The position numbers were made by a program, and so were the translations under genes. Positions 20,170 through 30,473 of a DNA stretch of 64,000 nt are shown here, in pieces (positions within the stretch are counted from its first letter, which is position 1; each line of letters starts with the position of its first letter). The DNA comes from Nitrosomonas sp. GTDB lineage: Bacteria; Pseudomonadota; Gammaproteobacteria; Burkholderiales; Nitrosomonadaceae. The notes under the pieces were generated by a model, which did no database searches, was not told the DNA's origin, and saw only the letters and a program-made list of their open reading frames with translations. Location: the NCBI GenBank assembly GCA_024282035.1, contig JAMWZR010000005.1:1-64000 (forward strand), given 5' to 3'.

Positions 20170-21456
20170 CTACACTTTCTGCAACAGGGCATAAAAGAAA
20201 CCGTCATGCCTCTCATCCGGAAGCAATTGTCCATCCGGCAACGTTTCGGTGGGCAAAATGGTTGGCGTCAACAAGCGGGCATCAGGCTGCTGTTGAATGA
20301 ATCCTTCTATCAGCGCCAGATTTTCTTCAGCAAAAATTGAGCATGTCACATACAGCAACTTACCATCCCTATTTAAAGTTTTCCATAATGCATCAAGTAT
20401 CCCACGTTGCTGGATCGCCAGTTTCGTCATATCACTCTCACGTCGCAACCATTTGATATCGGGGTGACGACGAACCACGCCGGAAGCCGAACAAGGCACA
20501 TCGGCCAGGATACGATCATACTTCTGCCCATCCCACCAACTATCAGGTCGCCCTGCATCACCACAAAGTAATTGCGTTACCGATAGTTTCAGTCGATCGA
20601 GATTTTGCTGAACTCTGGCGAGGCGTTGAGCATCATTATCCAGTGCAGTCAGCGCTATGTCTCCCAGCTCCAGAAGATGCGCGGTTTTCCCACCAGGTGC
20701 AGCACACGCATCCAGTACACGCATGCCATCTTGCACATCCAGCAGCGGTGCCGCAAATTGCGCTCCCAAATCCTGAACACTCACCAAACCGTCTTGGAAA
20801 CCAGGCAATTTTTGCACCACAACCGGCTTGTCCAGCCTGAGCGCCGCCGCTCCCAGCCATTCCACACGCATATCCTGTTGCACCAGTAAATCGCGATAAT
20901 CCTGCACAGCAATTTTGCGTTGATTGACTCGCAAAATCATCGGGGGATGCTGATTACCCGCATTCAGTATAGCCTGAAATTGTTGGGGAAACTGCAACCG
21001 CAACTTGTCTATCCACCATTGCGGATAAGAATAATACCCCGTCTCTTGATGTGCGGCTTGTTCGAGTAAGGCATCACGTTGCCGCAAAAAATTGCGCAGA
21101 ACAGCGTTCACCAGACCTTGCATACCCTTACCGGACGTTAGGGAACGCGATGCGTTCACGGCATGATCCACCACCACGAAGGGACGTGTCTTACTGTAAA
21201 GCAACTGGTACAACCCGATCAGCAGCAGATGGTGCAGTTGTGTGTCACGCACGGGTTTGCTCAATAGCAGTCCGAGAATGGCTTCCAGTTGACCATAAAA
21301 GCGCAGCACACCATAACTCAAATCCTGAATGGCTCCCCGTTGTTGTGGAGTCAAACTGGATTCGGATTGCCACAGCGCTTGCAATACCCCTGTCAGATTA
21401 TTGCCGCTTAATACTTTCTGCACGACCGTCGCGGCAGCCAGCTGCGTTTTAACCAT
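20170..21456 (-). CDS. rsmB: RsmB, 16S rRNA (cytosine-967-C5) methyltransferase
   Basis: RsmB methylates C967 of 16S rRNA. The N-terminal third (about 1-140) is the NusB-like RNA-binding domain. The C-terminal part has the methyltransferase fold with LDACAAPGGKTAHLLE, DVPCSASGVVRRHPD and the catalytic cysteine in YVTCSIF. The 428-residue length is normal. Its ATG overlaps the end of fmt by eight bases, so the two are translationally coupled. The fmt-rsmB order is common in proteobacteria. Confidence 0.95.
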   Translation of the reverse strand: MVKTQLAAATVVQKVLSGNNLTGVLQALWQSESSLTPQQRGAIQDLSYGVLRFYGQLEAILGLLLSKPVRDTQLHHLLLIGLYQLLYSKTRPFVVVDHAVNASRSLTSGKGMQGLVNAVLRNFLRQRDALLEQAAHQETGYYSYPQWWIDKLRLQFPQQFQAILNAGNQHPPMILRVNQRKIAVQDYRDLLVQQDMRVEWLGAAALRLDKPVVVQKLPGFQDGLVSVQDLGAQFAAPLLDVQDGMRVLDACAAPGGKTAHLLELGDIALTALDNDAQRLARVQQNLDRLKLSVTQLLCGDAGRPDSWWDGQKYDRILADVPCSASGVVRRHPDIKWLRRESDMTKLAIQQRGILDALWKTLNRDGKLLYVTCSIFAEENLALIEGFIQQQPDARLLTPTILPTETLPDGQLLPDERHDGFFYALLQKV

Positions 21457-22405
21457 GCTGCAATGCTGATTGATCTGCGGTTATAAAACACTCTCCCGGC
21501 TGGACAGGATTTCCAGCCAGAAAGTCCGTTACGCCAAGGCGCCTGCCACCGGGCTTCTGTAGCTCCCTGATCCTTAACACGCCGTTCCCACACGCCACTG
21601 TTATCGCTTCACGGTCCACTGCCACAATCTCGCCATTTTTTCCAGATTCACCAGTATCTGCCTGTGCTCGCCATATTTTTAATTGCATGTCGCGAAACCC
21701 GGTGGATGCACCTGGACTCGGATTGAATGCCTTCACTTTACGCGCAATCTCTACCGCACTAAGTTGCCAATCAATCGCCGCCTCGGATTTGCTGATCTTT
21801 ACCGCATAGCAGGCTTGGGTCTCAACTTGCGGCAGCGGGACCAGCCTCCCCTGCCGCAACAACTCTAAAGCTTCTACAGTACTTTGCGCCCCCAGGTAAC
21901 CCAGCTTGTCATGCAGGGATTGCGTCGTGTCATCAGCGTCGATAGGAATCCCCTGTTGCAGCAGGATATCCCCTGTATCCAACCCTGCATTCATCTGCAT
22001 GATCGTAATGCCGGTCTCAGGATCACCGGCCAGGATGGCGCGCTGTATCGGCGCCGCTCCTCGCCAGCGTGGCAATAATGAAGCGTGAATATTCAGACAC
22101 CCCCAGCGCGGAATCTCCAGAACAGACTCCGGCAGGATCAATCCATACGCGGCCACGACCATGACATCTGCATCGAATACCCGCAACTGCTGCTGCATCT
22201 CGGGCACTTTAAGCGAAGCAGGCTGCAACACGGTAAGCTTATTTTGCAAGGCGAGTTGCTTGACTGCACTGGCAACCATTTTCATCCCCCTGCCCGCCGG
22301 ACGATCGGGTTGAGTCAGGACAGCAACGATTTGATAATTCGACTTGATCAGAGTTTCCAGCGCCATCGCTGCAAAAACTGGTGTGCCTGCAAAAATAATT
22401 CTCAT
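21449..22405 (-). CDS. fmt: Methionyl-tRNA formyltransferase
   Basis: Fmt formylates initiator Met-tRNA. The 318-residue protein starts MRIIFAGTPVFAA and carries NIHASLLPRWRGAAPIQRAI, which includes the formyl-folate-binding Asn-His-Ser core, followed by GITIMQMNAGLDTGDIL with the catalytic aspartate. The smaller C-terminal domain (about 205-310) completes it. It follows def by about 100 bases on the same strand and overlaps rsmB, giving the usual def-fmt-rsmB group. Confidence 0.95.
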   Translation of the reverse strand: MRIIFAGTPVFAAMALETLIKSNYQIVAVLTQPDRPAGRGMKMVASAVKQLALQNKLTVLQPASLKVPEMQQQLRVFDADVMVVAAYGLILPESVLEIPRWGCLNIHASLLPRWRGAAPIQRAILAGDPETGITIMQMNAGLDTGDILLQQGIPIDADDTTQSLHDKLGYLGAQSTVEALELLRQGRLVPLPQVETQACYAVKISKSEAAIDWQLSAVEIARKVKAFNPSPGASTGFRDMQLKIWRAQADTGESGKNGEIVAVDREAITVACGNGVLRIRELQKPGGRRLGVTDFLAGNPVQPGECFITADQSALQHG

Positions 22406-22506
22406 CCTAGGTGCATTCGGTCATTGGTTATACTGCAATACTTTATCTTCATTTTGTAGGGTACAGGGCAAATGCATAGCGGATAACATCAGAGTGCCGC
22501 TCACTG

Positions 22507-23010
22507 CTACATGATACTGCGCTGCTTCTTCTTGAGTTTGGCCAATGTACGCACCTGCTTGAGGCGAGACCAGTATTCGACGAATACTTTACCAGCCAGA
22601 TGATCCATTTCGTGCTGAATACATACTGCCAGCAATCCATCCGCTTGCAGTTCGAAGGTAGCACCTTCGGCATTCAGCGCCTTAATCGTCACGGACTCTG
22701 CACGCTGTACCTTACCATAGACACCCGGCACCGACAGACATCCTTCTTCGTAATCTGATACACCATTGCTGACAACAATTTCAGGATTAATCAATACCAG
22801 CGGCTGATCATGCGTCTCGGACGTATCGATCACAATGACACGCTGATGCACATCCACCTGTGTCGCCGCAAGGCCGATACCGGGAGCAGCATACATGGTT
22901 TCCGTCATATCTCTTATCAAGACACGGATCTTGTCATCAATTTGCGACACCGGAGCTGCAATTGTGTGCAGTCTTTCATCCGGATACTGTAATATTTTTA
23001 AAATGGCCAT
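22507..23010 (-). CDS. def: Peptide deformylase
   Basis: The metalloenzyme removes the formyl group from new proteins. All three motifs are present: [17 protein letters not shown] (metal-binding cysteine) and QHEMDHL (two histidines and the catalytic glutamate). The true start is ATG 23010 ([14 protein letters not shown]), giving 167 residues; a longer in-frame reading adds seven residues not typical of the family. It is divergent from the LysM gene across 95 bases, which should hold both promoters. Confidence 0.95.
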   Translation of the reverse strand: MAILKILQYPDERLHTIAAPVSQIDDKIRVLIRDMTETMYAAPGIGLAATQVDVHQRVIVIDTSETHDQPLVLINPEIVVSNGVSDYEEGCLSVPGVYGKVQRAESVTIKALNAEGATFELQADGLLAVCIQHEMDHLAGKVFVEYWSRLKQVRTLAKLKKKQRSIM

Positions 23011-23105
23011 GAAAAACGGTATAGTAAACAAGCTAAGAATTGAATTGGATCATATCTATTAGCTGATTATTCCATGAACTTTACTTCCCAAGAGTGGGGT
23101 GATTT

Positions 23106-24140
23106 GTGCTCAAATCTATTATAACCGTGATTTTAATGTTGGGCCTGCTAGCTGCTGTTTCAACCCATGCACAGGATATTATACTCCGGAACGATTCTCC
23201 CGATCACCATGTCGTCGTGCCCGGTGACACCTTATGGGGCATAGCATCACGATTCCTGCGAGACCCATGGCGCTGGCCTGAAGTTTGGGGACTGAATCGC
23301 GATCAAGTCAAAAACCCACATAAAATCTATCCAGGCGATATCGTAGTACTGGAGAAAACTGCACAAGGCAACCGATTACGCTTGGCCGAGGACAAAGGCG
23401 GCATGAGAACAGTGAAACTCTCACCCCGCATTCACTCGGATCAATCCAGCACGCTGGCCATTCCAAGCATACCCGCTTCTGCGATTGAACCCTTCCTGAG
23501 CCAGCCTCTCATCATCGAAAAGGACGGTCTTGCCAATGCACCCTACATTCTTGGCTCGAGCGACAATCGACTGATTCTGAATACAGGCAATACTGTGTAT
23601 GTCAGCGGAATAACCGAAGACAAAGGCAGTGCCTGGCAAATCTTCCGTACCGGTAAAGCATTGAATGATCCAGACAACAACGGTTTGATCCTGGGGTACG
23701 AGGCCATCTACCTCGGCAATATCAAAGTTAATGCCTTTGCCGACATCAGCACTGCCACAATTACACGTGCAACAGAGGAAGTCCTTAAGACAGATCGCCT
23801 CGTTCCCACTCCCGATATCATTTTCAACAATTACGCACCACATGCTCCCGAATTTGATATCAAGGGTCGCATCATTTCGGTTTATGGAGGGGTAACCGAA
23901 ATCGGCAGGGGTGCCATCGTAACCCTGAACAAGGGCAAGCTGGATGGTCTGGAAATGGGTCATGTACTCGCCGTCTACCGAAAAAGCCAAGCCAAATCAC
24001 TACGCGGGGACATACTCCAGCTACCAGATGAAAGAACGGGACTGGTATTCGTATTCCGTATTTTTGATAGACTGGCTTATGCACTGGTAGTACAAAGCAC
24101 AGATTCCATTCGAATTCTGGATGCAGTCAAAACACCCTGA
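23106..24140 (+). CDS. LysM-domain exported protein
   Basis: The 344-residue protein starts at GTG with a signal peptide (hydrophobic segment ending STHAQ). A LysM peptidoglycan-binding domain follows at about 35-85 (VVVPGDTLWGIASRFL, NPHKIYPGDIVVL). The remainder is mostly beta-strand with no catalytic motif that I recognise. Proteins of this layout precede dprA in betaproteobacteria. It is probably periplasmic and wall-associated. dprA begins 16 bases after it, so they are likely co-transcribed. Confidence 0.85.
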   Translation: MLKSIITVILMLGLLAAVSTHAQDIILRNDSPDHHVVVPGDTLWGIASRFLRDPWRWPEVWGLNRDQVKNPHKIYPGDIVVLEKTAQGNRLRLAEDKGGMRTVKLSPRIHSDQSSTLAIPSIPASAIEPFLSQPLIIEKDGLANAPYILGSSDNRLILNTGNTVYVSGITEDKGSAWQIFRTGKALNDPDNNGLILGYEAIYLGNIKVNAFADISTATITRATEEVLKTDRLVPTPDIIFNNYAPHAPEFDIKGRIISVYGGVTEIGRGAIVTLNKGKLDGLEMGHVLAVYRKSQAKSLRGDILQLPDERTGLVFVFRIFDRLAYALVVQSTDSIRILDAVKTP

Positions 24141-24156
24141 TTAAAACCATCCCGCA

Positions 24157-25251
24157 ATGAAATCCGGCACGGACATCGAGTCCTGGTTAAACCTTTGCCT
24201 TATTGAGGGCCTAGGCAATGCATCCATACGCAAGCTCCTGATCAGTTTCGGCAATCCAGCCGCTATCTTTTCTGCGAGCAATACGATGCTGGAACGATGT
24301 ATAACACCAGCTGCTGCTGCATGCATTCAAAACAGGACCAATCGATCCAAGATCCAAGCTACACTTGAGTGGCTGGAAGACCCCATCAATACTGTTATCA
24401 CGTGGGCCGATCCTGACTACCCCACCCAGTTATTGAACATTCCAGACCCTCCACCTCTACTGTATCTCAAGGGACGCCGCGAGCTACTGCGGCATCCTGC
24501 ACTGGCCGTCGTAGGTAGCCGCAATGCTACGCCACAGGGACTCTCCAATGCCGAAGTCTTGTCTGAAACTGCCAGCAATGCCGGGCTCTGCATCATCAGT
24601 GGGCTGGCTTTGGGAATCGACGCTGCCGCACACACCGGAGGGTTACGAGGCCTTGCATCCAGCATTGCCGTGGTTGGGACGGGCTTGGACATCGTTTATC
24701 CAGCAAGGAATCATGCTTTGGCACACCGATTGGCAAAAGAAGGTGCCATCGTTTCCGAATTTCCGTTGGGTACACCTGCAATTGGTCGCAACTTTCCTCG
24801 CAGAAACCGGATCATAAGCGGCATGAGTCATGGTTGCCTGGTAGTCGAAGCGGCATTGCGCAGCGGATCATTGATTACAGCACGCCAAGCGCTGGAACAG
24901 GGACGCGAAGTCATGGCAATTCCAGGGTCCATACACTCACCATTGGCCAAAGGTTGCCATGCCTTGATCAAACAAGGTGCAAAACTGGTTGAGAATACCC
25001 AGGACATTTTGGAAGAACTCAATCACCTTTCGCTTGCAACTCATTCAACCAGACACCATTCTGATGAGAAAAAAGTATTGGATGAAAACGAATCGTTACT
25101 CAAACACCTGGGCCATGATGCCGTAGATATAGATACTTTGTGCATGCGGAGTGGCTTGACGGCAGATGTTGTATCAGCCATGCTATTAACGCTTGAGCTG
25201 GAGGGTCAAGTTAGCAGTCTGCCAGGCGGATACTATCAAAGAATTTCATAG
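24157..25251 (+). CDS. dprA: DprA, DNA processing protein of natural transformation
   Basis: DprA binds incoming single-stranded DNA and loads RecA during transformation. The Rossmann-like core has AVVGSRNATPQG, IISGLALGIDAAAH, GTGLDIVYPARN and FPRRNRIISGMSHGCLVVEA. A C-terminal winged-helix-like region (about 300-364, VDIDTLCMRSGLTADVVSAML) is present. The 364-residue length is normal. It lies between the LysM gene and smg, a conserved betaproteobacterial order. Presence of dprA alone does not prove competence. Confidence 0.93.
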   Translation: MKSGTDIESWLNLCLIEGLGNASIRKLLISFGNPAAIFSASNTMLERCITPAAAACIQNRTNRSKIQATLEWLEDPINTVITWADPDYPTQLLNIPDPPPLLYLKGRRELLRHPALAVVGSRNATPQGLSNAEVLSETASNAGLCIISGLALGIDAAAHTGGLRGLASSIAVVGTGLDIVYPARNHALAHRLAKEGAIVSEFPLGTPAIGRNFPRRNRIISGMSHGCLVVEAALRSGSLITARQALEQGREVMAIPGSIHSPLAKGCHALIKQGAKLVENTQDILEELNHLSLATHSTRHHSDEKKVLDENESLLKHLGHDAVDIDTLCMRSGLTADVVSAMLLTLELEGQVSSLPGGYYQRIS

Positions 25252-25315
25252 CACTTATTCAAAAAGAACAACAAACATAAGCGCTATATAGATAATTTAA
25301 AACTGTTAAAAGATC

Positions 25316-25774
25316 ATGTTCGAAATACTTATTTATTTATTCGAGAATTACTTTGATTCAGGAAGTTACCCTGACTCAGCCACTTTAACACGCAAACTCA
25401 GCATGGCGGGTTTTGCCGATGAAGATATTACACAAACGCTGGACTGGCTATCTGAGCTGGCACGACAAGGAACAGGGGATTATCCGGCCGGTTTTGCAAA
25501 CAGTGATTCATTCCGTTGCTATACCGAATATGAAATGGAAAGAATCGATACAGAAGGCAGAGGATTCATCTGTTTTCTGGAACAAGCCAATATCCTGAAT
25601 CCCTTGCAAAGAGAATTGTTGATTGAACATGTGCTCAGCATGGATGAAAATTCATCGAGTCTGGAAAAAATTAAACTGATTGTACTGACTGAACTGTGGA
25701 TTCAAAATCAACTCACCGATGATGCCATTCTTGAAAAGCTGCTAATCGTTAGCGACTCTCACTACCGGCACTAG
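25316..25774 (+). CDS. smg: Smg family protein (DUF494)
   Basis: The 152-residue protein matches the Smg/DUF494 type: an N-terminal MFEILIYLFENYF, the helical LTRKLSMAGFADEDITQTLDWL stretch, and a C-terminal NQLTDDAILEKLL. The family has no firm biochemical function. It is usually found between dprA and topoisomerase genes, as here. It starts 64 bases after dprA and has no signal peptide or membrane segment. Confidence 0.85.
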   Translation: MFEILIYLFENYFDSGSYPDSATLTRKLSMAGFADEDITQTLDWLSELARQGTGDYPAGFANSDSFRCYTEYEMERIDTEGRGFICFLEQANILNPLQRELLIEHVLSMDENSSSLEKIKLIVLTELWIQNQLTDDAILEKLLIVSDSHYRH

Positions 25775-25932
25775 ATTTTCTTGTTCGGCTTAACCAACAA
25801 AAAAACCAGAATCGGATTCCTACCTCTTGACATTGATATTCACTATGCACGAAAGCCTCATATCCTTTTGCACCTCGATTCGCTTCGATGAACTGGGTTA
25901 CGTCACGGCGCACACTCATTTTGCACAAAAAT

Positions 25933-28443
25933 ATGAGTAAATCCCTGATCATCGCTGAAAAACCCTCAGTTGCCGCAGATATAGCACGAGTACTGGGCAA
26001 CTTCACCAAGCATACGGATTATTTTGAAAATGATCAGTATGTAATTTCTTCCGCAATTGGTCACTTGCTGGAATTGACCATCCCGGCCGAATATGAGGTC
26101 AAGCGTGGCAAATGGAGCTTCGAAAACCTGCCAGTCATTCCACCGCGTTTCGATCTGAATCCCATTGAAAAGACCTCAACTCGCCTGAAATTACTGGACA
26201 AACTGATCAGACGCAAAGACATCGACACGCTGATTAACGCATGTGACGCCGGGCGCGAGGGGGAATTAATATTTTATTACATCCTACAGCATGTCGGATC
26301 CCCCAAACCCGTCAAGCGACTTTGGTTACAATCCATGACGCCTGATGCAATCCGCGAGGGATTCAACAAACTGCTGGACAACTCCGAAGTCCAGGCTTTA
26401 GCCGAGGCTGCTGTCAGTCGTTCGGAGTCCGATTGGCTAGTTGGAATCAACGGCACCCGGGCCATGACTGCCTTCAATTCGCAAGAAGGCGGGTTTCACA
26501 AAACAACAGTGGGCAGAGTTCAGACCCCTACACTGGCCATCCTGGTAGAACGTGAAGAAAAAATCAAAAAATTCCGCTCTCAGGATTACTGGGAAATTCA
26601 AGCTATTTTTGCCACTGATAATGGTCATTATCCCGGCAGATGGTTTGACGAAAAATTCACCAAGGACAAAATCAATCAAGAACTAAAACCCGAACGGTTA
26701 TGGGACATCAAGCAAGCCGAGGCTTTGCGCGACAAATGTGCCGGCAAGCCTGGGCAAGTCACTGAAGAAAGCAAACCCAGCAAGGAGATTTGCCCACTAC
26801 TCTATGATTTGACCAGTCTGCAACGTGAAGCCAACAGCCGATTCGGATTTTCTGCGAAAGTCACTTTAGGGCTTGCACAAGCCTTGTATGAAAAACACAA
26901 GGTATTGACTTACCCTCGTACCGACTCACGCGCACTACCCGAAGACTATATCAATACCGTCAAGGATACTCTGCAGAGCCTGATCAAAACCGAATACGGA
27001 GAATTTGCGCAGCGCGTTCTGTCATCCAATTGGGTCATTCCCAACAAACGCATCTTCAACAATAGCAAAATCTCGGATCACTTTGCCATCATCCCGACGG
27101 CCTTGACTCCGGGCAAGCTCAATGAAGCCGAGATGAAACTGTACGACATGGTCACCAAACGTTTCCTGGCCATTTTCTTCCCGGCGGCAGAATTTCTCGT
27201 CACTACCCGTATCACCCGGGTCGAAAACGAGCCCTTCAAAACGGAAGGCAAAGTCATGATCAATCCTGGCTGGCAGATGGTTTACGGCAAAACAGTCCAA
27301 CCGGAAAATTCAGATGAACATCAATCGCTGATTGCGATTACCCCTGGTGAACCCGTTTCCACCGAAAGCATCGAAATCGTTGCTCACCAAACTCGGCCTC
27401 CAGCACGTTTTAATGAAGCCACCTTATTATCCGCCATGGAAGGTGCCGGCAAACTCGTAGAAGATGAAGAATTGCGTGCAGCAATGAGCGCAAAAGGCCT
27501 GGGAACTCCAGCAACTCGCGCGGCTATCATTGAGGGCTTGGTATTTGAGAACTATATTCAACGTGTTGGTCGTGAATTGCATCCGACTGCCAAGGCTTCC
27601 TCACTGATCACGTTGTTGCGCGGCCTAAAAATTCCTGAATTGATCTCACCAGAGTTAACAGGTAATTGGGAATTTCAGTTACGGCAAATCGAACAAGGGC
27701 AACTCAAACGCTCCGCATTCATGGAAAAAATTGCGGAAATGACTCGCCATATCGTGGTTCAGGCCAAATCCAACCGCGGCGAAACCATTGCTGGAGATTT
27801 TTCGGTACTGAAATCACCTTGCCCCAAGTGTGGAGGCGTCATCCATGAAACATACAAAAAATTCCAGTGCCAGCAATGCAATTTTGCACTCTGGAAAATT
27901 CTTGCGGGACGCCAATTCGAAGTCTCGGAAATGGAAACGCTGATTACTGAAAATGCAGTGGGACCTTTACAGGGATTCCGCAGCAAGATGGGACGTGCAT
28001 TCAATGCCATCATCAGATTGACCGACACATTCGAAATGAAATTCGATTTTGGTCAAAACGACGAACAATTGGAAGATGTCGACTTCAGCAACCAAACATC
28101 ATTGGGAAAATGCCCGAAATGTCAGCATGCCGTCTATGAACATGGATTGCATTATATTTGCGAGAAATCCGTTGGTGCAACACGCTCTTGCGACTTCAAG
28201 ACGGGAAAAATTATTCTCGAACGCCCTATCGAACGCGAACAGATTGGTAAACTACTGGAAACCGGCAAAACCGATCTTTTGACTAAATTCATTTCTAAAA
28301 AAGGTAGGCCCTTCTCGGCGTATCTCGTTAGAAATGCGGATGGAAAGATTGGGTTTGAATTCGAACAAAAAACCCCAAAGGAGAAGAAAGTCAAATCAGA
28401 GTCACCCAAAACCACCAAGAAAGCACAAAAGACCGAATCCTGA
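25933..28443 (+). CDS. topB: DNA topoisomerase III
   Basis: This is a type IA topoisomerase of the TopB branch that decatenates DNA. The Toprim domain opens with SLIIAEKPSVAADIARVLG and has DAGREGELIF. The active-site tyrosine is Y327 in LTYPRTDSRALPEDY. The 836-residue protein has two C-terminal zinc-finger-like clusters (CPKCGG with CQQC, and CPKCQ with two more cysteines) and a lysine-rich tail (about 810-836). ATG 25933 starts the conserved sequence; an in-frame ATG 15 codons earlier is rejected. It closes the dprA-smg-topB group, 158 bases after smg. Confidence 0.93.
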   Translation: MSKSLIIAEKPSVAADIARVLGNFTKHTDYFENDQYVISSAIGHLLELTIPAEYEVKRGKWSFENLPVIPPRFDLNPIEKTSTRLKLLDKLIRRKDIDTLINACDAGREGELIFYYILQHVGSPKPVKRLWLQSMTPDAIREGFNKLLDNSEVQALAEAAVSRSESDWLVGINGTRAMTAFNSQEGGFHKTTVGRVQTPTLAILVEREEKIKKFRSQDYWEIQAIFATDNGHYPGRWFDEKFTKDKINQELKPERLWDIKQAEALRDKCAGKPGQVTEESKPSKEICPLLYDLTSLQREANSRFGFSAKVTLGLAQALYEKHKVLTYPRTDSRALPEDYINTVKDTLQSLIKTEYGEFAQRVLSSNWVIPNKRIFNNSKISDHFAIIPTALTPGKLNEAEMKLYDMVTKRFLAIFFPAAEFLVTTRITRVENEPFKTEGKVMINPGWQMVYGKTVQPENSDEHQSLIAITPGEPVSTESIEIVAHQTRPPARFNEATLLSAMEGAGKLVEDEELRAAMSAKGLGTPATRAAIIEGLVFENYIQRVGRELHPTAKASSLITLLRGLKIPELISPELTGNWEFQLRQIEQGQLKRSAFMEKIAEMTRHIVVQAKSNRGETIAGDFSVLKSPCPKCGGVIHETYKKFQCQQCNFALWKILAGRQFEVSEMETLITENAVGPLQGFRSKMGRAFNAIIRLTDTFEMKFDFGQNDEQLEDVDFSNQTSLGKCPKCQHAVYEHGLHYICEKSVGATRSCDFKTGKIILERPIEREQIGKLLETGKTDLLTKFISKKGRPFSAYLVRNADGKIGFEFEQKTPKEKKVKSESPKTTKKAQKTES

Positions 28444-28577
28444 GACATTGTGGAGTTCAGAACAAACACGACTCAGGAATATTCCCAGAACAATAAGATG
28501 TGCTTGTACTTGCGACGGAGGATATCCGGAAACAATCCGAATACCCTGCCTTTTATTGATTTAGAACGATGATGGCG

Positions 28578-28826
28578 TCATGCAGCATAGAATTTTATGA
28601 TGTACTTGATCACGCCCCCCGCTCCCATAATGATCATGATCAGCCCTCCTACGATAGCAGTACCTTCGATGACAATGGCGAATAATGCACGCCCTGTGCT
28701 CTCGAACTCTTCTTCGCCCATTGAATTCTTACGTTTCAATTTCTGATTCTTCACCCACAATTGCAACCAGATAGCAACTGGAATTGCCAGTAAAGAAAAC
28801 AGCAATACAGTTTCTGCGTCTCCCAT
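28578..28826 (-). CDS. Small two-helix membrane protein
   Basis: The 82-residue protein is not recognised. It has a hydrophobic segment at 7-24 (VLLFSLLAIPVAIWLQLW), a basic and acidic linker (about 26-46), and a second hydrophobic stretch at about 49-76 with GGLIMIIMGAGG. AGAGGG lies five bases before the ATG, which supports it as a real gene. It lies alone on the minus strand between topB and aroA. Confidence 0.65.
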   Translation of the reverse strand: MGDAETVLLFSLLAIPVAIWLQLWVKNQKLKRKNSMGEEEFESTGRALFAIVIEGTAIVGGLIMIIMGAGGVIKYIIKFYAA

Positions 28827-29122
28827 TCAAACCCTCTTATAAAAAAATGATGATATTGTTAACTCATCTGCAACAAGCTTTTCCAAGCTTCTCAATCAGC
28901 AGACATTATTTGAGCAATTACACTGCTATGCCCGTTAAAAAATCTACTTGAATAGATTACCCTAAACCCGATCGTTTGATAAAGATTTTTCCGGCCGTTT
29001 AAATCTCGAACAGCTATATCTTCACCGCTTATTCCGACGAAAAAGGTTACAAATAAACAATTATAATTATTGCTTCATCTTTGTTATACGATATTATCTC
29101 AACTTTTTCAGTCTGCAATACA
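28827..29122. other. AT-rich divergent intergenic region before aroA
   Basis: About 296 bases separate the small membrane protein gene (minus) from aroA (plus). The stretch is AT-rich and should hold both promoters. A TATTAT at 29092-29097 could be a -10 element for aroA, but no good -35 element fits it. No gene or repeat is seen. Confidence 0.4.
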
Positions 29123-30427
29123 ATGAAGTGGTTAGACCTCCCCCTTGCTCAATCTGCTGCAGGAACTGTCCGATTGCCGGGTTCAAAGAGCATCTCCAAT
29201 CGCATCCTGTTACTGGCCGCGCTGTCCAAAGGTACAACCCAGATTCGGGACCTGCTGATTTCGGATGATACTGCGCGCATGCTCGACGCACTGAAGGCAT
29301 TGGGCATTGCAATCACGCAAACTGGTGACACCGATTTTTCGATTGTGGGCAGTCAAGGACAATTCTCCGTTTTGCAAGCAGATTTGTTTTTGGGAAATGC
29401 GGGAACGGCTTTCCGCCCTTTGGTAGCCGTACTGTCACTCATGCATGGTCATTACCAGTTATCGGGTGTTCCTCGCATGCACGAGCGCCCCATCGCCGAT
29501 CTTGTCGATGCGTTGCGTCAGATCGGTGCCAACATAACTTATCTGGGCAACCCTGGTTTCCCTCCCTTACAGATTGCACCGCAATCGAAACAGTCCTCGG
29601 AAATCCATCATTTGACAGTCAAAGGCGATGTCTCCAGTCAGTTCTTGACCGGATTGTTGATGGCCTTACCCCTCAGTGGAAAAAAATCTGTCATCGACGT
29701 TTCGGGAACTTTGATATCCCAACCCTACATTGAGCTTACACTGGCGCAAATGCGGCGTTTTGGTGTTGATATCGAACGACAGGGGTGGCAGCAATTCACC
29801 ATACCGGCAGCGCAGCGTTACCGCAGTCCAGGTTTGATTACTGTCGAAGGCGATGCTTCGTCGGCCTCTTATTTTTTGGCTGCAGGAGCAATTGGGCAGG
29901 GTCCCGTTAGGGTACAGGGTGTTGGACGCAACAGCTCGCAAGGCGACGTATTATTTGCTGCCGCACTGGAGCAAATGGGCGCACAAATTACCATGGGGGA
30001 AAACTGGATTGAAGCCAGTTGTCGTGAGAAAAACCTGCATGGTATCGACCTGGACTGCAATCACATTCCCGATGCGGCAATGACACTTGCAGTTGCAGCA
30101 CTTTTTGCCGAAGAAGTCACCACGCTGCGCAACATTGCGAGCTGGCGGTTGAAAGAAACGGACCGGTTAGCTGCCATGGCCAACGAATTGCGCAAACTGG
30201 GTGCCATTGTGGAAGAAGGCCTGGATTACCTGCGGATTGTGCCGCCGACACAAGGTTTGATTCCCAACGCCTGCATTGACACCTACGACGATCACCGCAT
30301 GGCGATGTGTTTCTCGTTGGTCGCTTTCGGTGCACCCGTTCGCATCCATGATCCGGATTGTGTAGCCAAGACATTTCCTGAATATTTCTCGGTATTTTCA
30401 CAAATAATTTACCCGGCAGTGAAATAA
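29123..30427 (+). CDS. aroA: EPSP synthase (3-phosphoshikimate 1-carboxyvinyltransferase)
   Basis: AroA joins phosphoenolpyruvate and shikimate 3-phosphate in aromatic amino acid synthesis. [15 protein letters not shown] (substrate lysine and serine), [23 protein letters not shown] and [12 protein letters not shown] are all present, and [10 protein letters not shown] lies near the end. The start MKWLDLP at 29123 gives 434 residues; an in-frame ATG-like extension of 14 codons upstream is not part of the family. cmk follows 46 bases later. The upstream aromatic genes often joined to aroA are not here. Confidence 0.93.
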   Translation: MKWLDLPLAQSAAGTVRLPGSKSISNRILLLAALSKGTTQIRDLLISDDTARMLDALKALGIAITQTGDTDFSIVGSQGQFSVLQADLFLGNAGTAFRPLVAVLSLMHGHYQLSGVPRMHERPIADLVDALRQIGANITYLGNPGFPPLQIAPQSKQSSEIHHLTVKGDVSSQFLTGLLMALPLSGKKSVIDVSGTLISQPYIELTLAQMRRFGVDIERQGWQQFTIPAAQRYRSPGLITVEGDASSASYFLAAGAIGQGPVRVQGVGRNSSQGDVLFAAALEQMGAQITMGENWIEASCREKNLHGIDLDCNHIPDAAMTLAVAALFAEEVTTLRNIASWRLKETDRLAAMANELRKLGAIVEEGLDYLRIVPPTQGLIPNACIDTYDDHRMAMCFSLVAFGAPVRIHDPDCVAKTFPEYFSVFSQIIYPAVK

Positions 30428-30473
30428 TTTTCTCTTTTCTAATGATTTCATCATTTTCTTGTCATTCCTTTTA